64,000 bases of DNA from Eupeodes corollae (taxonomy: Eukaryota; Arthropoda; Insecta; Diptera; Syrphidae): assembly GCF_945859685.1 (NCBI RefSeq), contig NC_079147.1, positions 17,959,289-18,023,288 of the forward strand, in the 5' to 3' direction. A program made the translations under genes and the position numbers. How positions within the stretch are numbered: the stretch's first letter is position 1; each line of letters begins with the position of its first letter. Below the pieces are notes generated by a model. That model was not told the DNA's origin. It worked only from the letters and a program-made list of their open reading frames with translations, and searched no databases. This document shows positions 57,946-64,000 of the stretch, piece after piece.

Positions 57946-59012
57946 AGGCGTTGCAGGCCTTCCTGGCTTGCTTAAACTTTTTCCGGTTTTCCTCAGTTGG
58001 GTTGGCTTTAAAACACCGGAAGCTCACCTCTTTCTCCTTGATAACCTCTTTGCAGCTCGAATCGAACCATGATTTAACCTTGGGTTTAATACTTTTAACC
58101 CTATTCGGGATAAATGTTTCCATTCCCAAATGAATCATACTAGAAATCATATCTGCACTGGAGTCTACGTCGCTACCGAGGAAGCATAGCGACCAGTTAA
58201 AGATCCTGACAAAATTATTGAGACCGTCCCAGTTGGCTTTCTCGTACTGCCAAACGGTTCTCTTTGGAGCTCTTTCTTTAACTGGATTTGTTTGATACGA
58301 GAAATTAGCAGATATAACACTATGGTCCGATGTGCCTAGAGGCGTCAATACACTGATTGTGTACTTATCAGGATCAGAAGTGAGAAACAAGTCAAGGGTA
58401 TTTTCTGCTCGGCCGTTAACGTCTGATATTCGAGTAGGCTCATTGACAAGCTGAGTAAGATGGTTAAACTCAGCAAAAATCTCAGCACACATTCCTTCGG
58501 GCGTTGTCTGGCCCGAATGGCGAAGCCACGAAGAATTATGAACATTGAAATCGCCCGTAAAAACGATTTCAGTGTGAGGATACAGGGAGACAATTCTTTG
58601 TATGGAGTCAGACAGAGCATCAAATTCCTGAGAAGTTGAAACTCTGTCCAGGTTTGGGCTCCGATAAAGAAAACAATAGTGAATGATGTGCTTATTCACT
58701 GAAAGTTTTAACCACATGAAATTAAAAAGGAAGTTGGTACAATGACCGTATTGTGGTAAAAGTTGATATGCAACATCATTCCTTATATATATGGCGAGAC
58801 CATGGTGAGAGAAGAATAATGGCACTAAGCAATACCCATGAATAAAAAATTCAGCAGGATCGGAATCTTCACCTACTTGGGTTTCACTCAATGCCAAAAC
58901 AGCTGGTCTGTTAGAATTAATGTGGATGTATACAGACAGAAAATTCGATCTTAGCCCACGAACATTACTATAGTCTACTCTAAAATAACCAGTCATTGCA
59001 ATATAAAAAAAA
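57946..59012 (-). mobile_element. inverted endonuclease segment of the same Jockey-like LINE
   Basis: A long open frame on the minus strand (to 59110, of which the first ~30 codons are antisense to the RT end) gives a well-kept apurinic-type endonuclease. It reads FRVDYSNVRGLRSNFLSVY, AVLALSETQVGEDSDPAEFF (the E of SET-x), HIIHYCFLYRSPNLDRVSTS, EIVFTGDFNVHNSSWLRHSG (GDFNxH), NGRAENTLDLFLTSDPDKYT, PLGTSDHSVISANFSYQ (SDH), and the linker NPTEENRKKFKQARKACNAY. It is uninterrupted over about 350 codons, the best preserved coding stretch in the window. It lacks the rest of ORF2 downstream, since it meets the RT part tail to tail. Confidence 0.9.
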
Positions 59013-59212
59013 ATCTTAAAATCAAAACAAACGAACTTCTTGCCTTGCCACAATCTGTCTTTCCCAGCTATTGCAATATTCAGGAATTCAAAACTAATGT
59101 GCACCGACATCTCCTTTTAACCCCTCTCTCCCTTTCCTAGTGCTCACACTGTGTCTACATAATAAGGGTAATATATCCCTTTAAGTGTGCGCTCATTATT
59201 AAAAAAAAAACA
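59013..59212 (+). mobile_element. 3' end and poly(A) of the Jockey-like LINE
   Basis: Plus-strand frame LPQSVFPSYCNIQEFKTNVH followed by RHLLLTPLSPFPSAHTVST is the C-terminal end of ORF2. The tail CATAATAAGGGTAATATATC with GTGTGCGCTCATTATT and A10 at about 59200-59210 matches the tail of the copy at 37780-37828. This shows that the element as a whole lies in plus orientation. Confidence 0.82.
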
Positions 59213-59220
59213 AAGTGCTA

Positions 59221-60470
59221 GTGAATATCTTCGGTAAGCCAGTTCCTAAGTAGATCGCATAGTTCGGCGTGTTGATTGGTAGGTTTGTAGGTTGTTTGAT
59301 GAAACTCCTCTGAAATTTCTCAATTTCCTAATACTCTTCCATTCCCTAAACTTGAACTGCATAACATAAAGTGGACTTCACAACTGAATTAAAAATTTGG
59401 TATTTGGTAGAAAAATACACAAGGTTGTTCGAGAAAATCTTTCTCCATTTTAAGTTTATTAGACTTTGTGATGTTTTGGCTTCAACGTCTAGGTGCTTAT
59501 TAAAATTCAGTTGTGGGTTACGGTTTACTTCAAGGTATTTATATACGTTTGTCACTTCCAAGCTTCTTCCATTGTATTTTAATTCATCCAGGTAAGTGGT
59601 TAACTATGTCATTAATGAATAGTAAAAATAAAAGTGCACTAAGCGGACATCCTTGTTTGACACCAGAATCAGTACGAAACCATTCAGAATAATGCGCTCC
59701 ATCCCAGACGTTAGCTTCTGTGTTTGTTGTCGTCAAACATGGAGTAAACCTTTTTATTTCTTTCCCCAAATGCTTTGCCTATCGATCACAGAGTAAGGAT
59801 TTAGTCAACAGTGGAATCATTTTTCCTAAATCCAGCCCGGAAGTCTGATAATACCTTTTTCTCTTCTACCCACTTTTTCAAACGGTCGACAAGAACTCCG
59901 CAAAATACATTAGCTATGATATTCATAAAACATAAACCTCTGTAGTTTGAGACGTTATTTAAGGAACCTTTTTTATGTATTGGGTAGATAACCGATTTTT
60001 TGTACGATAAAGGTTTTTTTTTTAAAGTACAACAAGTTGCAGCTTAAAACTTTGAGATGAATTCTGAAAAAAATTCGTTCGGTACACCATCTTCACCTGG
60101 TGCTTTGTTATTTTTAGCTTTTCGTAAAACTGCTTCTATCTCAAACAAAGACATTTCGGTGTCTAATATATCAACGGTGATGAAAAGTTCAGCACAAGTA
60201 AAGACTAAGTTAGAGTTTGTTTGAAAAAGGTTCGAGAAATGAGAGGAAAGATCAGCGGCGGATACATCCGTGCGAATTATGTGTTGAATACGTTTCCATT
60301 GAAATGTTTAAATTTCTTTTTTAGAAAATCCTTGTTGATTTTAAAAATTATAGTTTGTTGAAAAAAATAGGTTTTATTACTTCACGGGAAAGTATTTGGT
60401 ATATGGCTTTAATAATTTTATTCAATTCATGACTACGCTTATGAATTTTACAAAAACAAGTATCAAATAG
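59221..60470 (-). mobile_element. non-LTR RT remnant related to the 17.6-20.1 kb element
   Basis: Minus strand from about 60470: SAADLSSHFSNLFQTNSNLV, MSLFEIEAVLRKAKNNKAPG, EDGVPNEFFSEFISKF, a decayed fingers and motif A zone with several stops, then EANVWDGAHYSEWFRTDSGV and KQGCPLSALLFLLFINDIVN (motif B). A jump follows that removes the catalytic YADD zone. Then come MEVTNVYKYLEVNRNPQLNF and SLINLKWRKIFSNNLVYFST, and a C-terminal trace to about 59221. The jump follows NHLPG at about 59585, where the frame passes directly into LKYNGRSLEVTNV-like text. Endonuclease is not seen. Confidence 0.8.
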
Positions 60471-62465
60471 AAGTCCAAAAAATAAACCCAACAAATTTTC
60501 ATATAGGTACATTATATAGGTACATCCTCAATGTATGTATATCTAGATCGCCATTCTCCAGCTCTATTGTTAAGCTTCCAAGACCTTTTGGCATTACTTT
60601 GCACATTTCGCAATAAACGAATAAATGAAGGCTGCAATGGTCTTATACTTCGATTTCTATTCCGATAAGCCCATAAAGTATTTTGTTACATCGTCATTAT
60701 ACACCAAAAACGAAAAAAAAGGATCATATGGTGCGCAAAGTAATCCTTGTTATATAAATAGCAAAATCGAACAAATTCAAAAAGAGAAAAATAAATATGC
60801 ATGAGAGCTAAAAAACAACAACGATTTCTTAACAAAATCACAATTCACGATATTTGTATACCCACAAAGTAGTGGTGACCCATTGTATGAAGGGGGTGGT
60901 ATATACCATAAGGGGATATCTTTTTACTATTTTTCCTCAAAAAACCAGTAAGCTCTGCACAAGTGCTTATTTATTTCTTCCGATTTCTATTCTAACGGAA
61001 ACAAGGATATGCTATTGCATGCATAAAATACACACACACACACACACACAGCCACACAAACATTCATTCTGCCATCATCGTCATCATCCTCATTCTCATC
61101 CTCATCGTCGACCTCCTACGTCGTTTTAGTCGTCGTCGTCGTCTTCGTATAGTCTGATAAAATATGAATTTTTATGTTAAGTACACAAAAACTGGGTGCA
61201 CTGGTGCCCTGCATTTCGAGTCCACTTGATCCGCCCATTTCCATTGCCATAACACATTCTAGGTCCTTTCCTTAGGCATATGAAAATTCAAAAAAAAAAA
61301 AAGAAATATTATAAAAATACTACAAAACTTAAAGCAGAAATAAAAATATAAAAAGCTAAAGAAAGGAACAACTCATGCAATGTGGAGAATATTATTCTCA
61401 AAATTTCTTGGGTGCCATTTAAGCCCTGAGTGGCATGTCGTGTTTTATACAATAGAATCTTATATAGTTTGTTATAGTTGGTGCGGTAGGGAAAAGAGAG
61501 AGGACTTTATAGTATGATGTCCGGCAACGACACAGAGCACAGCCATAGTACCTACAGAGCCAGAAGCGGTGTCGAATCCGAATCCGAATCGGAATGGCAT
61601 GGTGGTTTGAAAAGAAGTCCTTAGGGTAATTTTATACGGAAATGATGATGGCTGCACCCGCAAATGCAAGAAAGAATCTTATGAAAAGCAGAAAAAAATA
61701 ATATGAAACCAGTTCTTTCGTTCTTATCCTTTAACTTATTTTTTTTTTTTAAGATTTAATATCGATGCAAACACTGATAAACAGGGTGCTTTTAAGAACA
61801 TTTTTAGTCAATGATGCAAATCTAAATTCAGGATTTTTCTGGGAACTATTTTCCATTATGTGAAATTGTTTACCAAGCTTATTTTTTTTTTCAACAATCC
61901 TTTTTCATACACATTTCCTGTTTGCAAAACTTGAAAGTTGTGCAATTTTCATGGCTAGTGAAGACGAAACATAAATAGGCTTTATGATGTCCTTTCTATT
62001 ATGACCCAGTACACATATTTTGCTCTTAAACTTTTTGAAGACTTCGCATTCCCAATTTTTCATATGACCTATTTTTTGCATGCCCTGTGTTTCGTTTGGC
62101 TATTTTTCAGTATGAGCACTTCGATTTTAAGAGATAGTGAAAAAAAAAAGAGTCGAAAGAGAGCTCATAGTCTTTGTAATTTTGAGTTTAAGATTCTAAA
62201 GGACGCGCTTAAGGATATGGAATGATTAATAACTCAAGGTTGCCCTTTAAAATATGCGAATTATGTTTCATATTCTTTTCTTTTGAAATATTGCATTTGT
62301 CATTTTCAAATCAAAAAAGCTTTGGTTTAAAATGTACAAAATCCGAGTTGTATTTAGAATATAATAACTCGGTATTTCATATGACCTAATAATACATATC
62401 GATGTTCAAATGGTAGACATGTGCATTCAAGAGGACACAAGCGTCCACAGGTTTTTCTGAAAACC
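60471..62465. other. no gene recognised; CA and CATCNT microsatellites
   Basis: A (CA)n run of about 24 bases lies at 61026-61050. A pyrimidine-rich CATCATCGTC/CCTCATTCTC stretch runs from 61072 to about 61150 with GTCGTCGTCGTCGTCTTCG near its end. Open frames here (60854-61129, 62001-62225) are dominated by these repeats or have no domain. Confidence 0.5.
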
Positions 62466-64000
62466 CACCTCTGTCTATCAACTCCTACTCTCGTCTACCC
62501 GTGGTGAACATCGGCATGATTAATGTATTAACTTTCCGAGGAGCTAACGTCGACTCGGACCGCTACCTCGTTGTAGCCAAGGTAGCACTTTGGGTTTCCA
62601 GACCCATGGCAAAACAGGGAGATGCTGGAAAAAGCTACAACGTCAAACAATCGCAAGAGATCGCCAAATCCTTTTCCGACCAAGTTACAAGTAACATCTC
62701 TCGAAGTTCTCTGCCGCCAAAATAATGTATCGAAAACCAGTGGCAAAATTGCCAAGATGCAATCAGAGAAGCCGCCTCTGATGTACTGGGTTTCAAGAAA
62801 CCACCAACAAGGAATCCCTGGTTTGATAAAAAATGTCCGCAGACAAATGCAGCCAAACAAAAGGCACGCAAAGCAGCACTGCAAAAAAGGACTGCAAAAA
62901 AAAGAGGGCATGAGAAGAGTGCGGTCGAAGATGTTGAGAGGTTTAAAAGCAGGAATGAAGTTCGAAAGTTTTATGAACAGGTAAAACGAAATTCAAAGGT
63001 CCATAAACCTAGAACCGAAGGCTGATGTAAAGATGAAAGTGGAAACATCATAGTGGAACCGCAGTCAATACTGAATATATGGAAAGACCACTTCTGCAGA
63101 CTTTGTAACGGCGACGACGAACTGAATTTCGCTGTCAGACAAGATGATCCATTCAACATAGACGGCTAAGGCCAACAATCCCGTTCTCCCGACTTAGACG
63201 AAGTAAAGATTTCCATATCTAAGCTGAAATCTAACAAAGCCGCTGGAGCGGATGACTTGAATGCCAAGCTCTTTAAAGTAGCTGGAGATAAGTTACTTAG
63301 GAGCATGCAATAACTTATCTGTAAGATATGGTCGGAAGAAAGCATGCCCGATGAATGGAACCTCAGTATTGTTTGCCCGATCCTAAAAAAGGAGACCATC
63401 TCAGCTGCACCAACTATAGAGGAATCAGTCTACTTAACATCGCCTATAAAATCATCTCTGCCGTAATATGTGAATGTCTAAAGCACATCGTTAACAACCT
63501 GATAGGTCCTTATCAGTGTGGTTTTAGACCAGGAAAGGCCACAGTCGACCAAATATTCACATTACGGTATATCCTGGAAAAAAACCAAGAACACTAAATC
63601 GACACCCACCATCTTTTCATCGATTTCAAGGCCGCATATGACAGAATTTAGAGCGACTAGCTGTATAGAGCCATGTCTAGTTTTGGAATCCCTGCCAAAC
63701 TCTTCAGTTTGTTCAGGATGACCATGGAGAATTCATGCTACTCCATAAAGGTTGAAAATAACTTAACAGAACCTTTCGATGTCAAAAAAGGTTTTAGACA
63801 AAGTGATGCGCAGAAAACATCACCAGTGCTAAGATGAAACGCAGAATAACTCTTGCTAACCGCTGTTTCTCTGGGCTAAGAAAACGATTGAGTTTCAAGC
63901 CCTCTCTCGAAAGACCAACGTGTCGCTATTTAAGACCCTCATCATCTTCATTCTACTATACGGTACAGAAGCATGGACTATGACAAAAGCGGATGAAAGC
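62466..64000 (+). mobile_element. second RTE-clade LINE copy, two internal deletions, runs off window
   Basis: Starts CCTCTGTCTATCAACTCCTA, like the copy at 42719. It lacks about 350 bases that hold the endonuclease start there. It then reads FRGANVDSDRYLVVAKVALW, a long basic linker (NPWFDKKCPQTNAAKQKARK), KISISKLKSNKAAGADDLNA, ICKIWSEESMPDEWNLSIVC, NYRGISLLNIAYKIISAVIC, GPYQCGFRPGKATVDQIFTL, LFIDFKAAYDRI (motif A), MSSFGIPAKLFSLFRMTMEN and FDVKKGFRQSDA. Here a second deletion of about 345 bases, compared with the first copy, removes the YADD zone. It resumes RRITLANRCFSGL in another frame and continues to the window edge. Inactive. Confidence 0.88.

Noticed and set aside
57946..59110. Functional host endonuclease gene (long open frame)
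   Set aside because: It is the endonuclease domain of the same LINE family as 35.8-37.8 kb and its first codons are antisense to the LINE's own C-terminal end.
60854..61129. His/Pro-rich protein
   Set aside because: Its composition comes directly from the CA and CATC microsatellites.

Overview
This window looks like a stretch of insect nuclear DNA, most likely from a higher fly (Diptera). It is AT-rich, has no operon structure, and is packed with decayed non-LTR retrotransposons of the Jockey, LOA, RTE and CR1-like types, plus one BEL/Pao LTR element, one PIF/Harbinger transposase remnant and tRNA-derived SINEs. The organism call is an inference from this repeat content; no host gene supports it. 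I found no convincing host protein-coding gene, rRNA, functional tRNA or CRISPR array. Nearly every recognisable reading frame is part of a mobile element broken by stops and frameshifts.

Layout. 1-4.7 kb: a truncated Harbinger transposase (minus), a possible partner ORF (plus) and a small reverse transcriptase (RT) scrap. 4.7-6.5 kb: an RTE-like RT fragment lying between two 12-bp inverted repeats. 8.2-9.5 kb: a 5'-truncated LINE (minus) whose 5' edge is fused to a tRNA-like SINE head. 12.8-14.6 kb: the 3' half of a BEL/Pao element (minus) with a probable LTR. 15.3-21.9 kb: four different RT remnants. 24.9-28.5 kb: several LINE pieces, including a fused pair of CR1-like pieces on the minus strand. 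Part of that pair occurs again at 32.1-33.3 kb. Between the two copies lies a 2.65-kb non-coding repeat unit with a tandem array of about 174 bp period. 33.3-34.3 kb: a second non-coding repeat. 35.8-37.8 kb: a Jockey-like element with its poly(A) tail (plus). 38.9-40.7 kb: a LOA-type element with RT and RNase H (minus). 42.7-45.3 kb: a near full-length RTE element with an 11-bp target-site duplication. 45.5-46.8 kb: a LOA element with its RT deleted. 49.0-53.0 kb: a LINE with gag knuckle, endonuclease (EN) and RT, bracketed by SINEs. 55.0-56.8 kb: another deleted LOA copy. 57.0-59.2 kb: a Jockey-like element with its endonuclease segment inverted inside it. 59.2-60.4 kb: an RT remnant. 62.5 kb to the window end: a second, deleted RTE copy running off the edge.

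Nothing here forms a cooperating host pathway. The interest lies in how the mobile elements are put together: SINE-head/LINE fusions, a fused LINE pair present twice, an internally inverted LINE, and a satellite-like array carried within a dispersed element. All clade names come from motif recognition by eye and need database confirmation.
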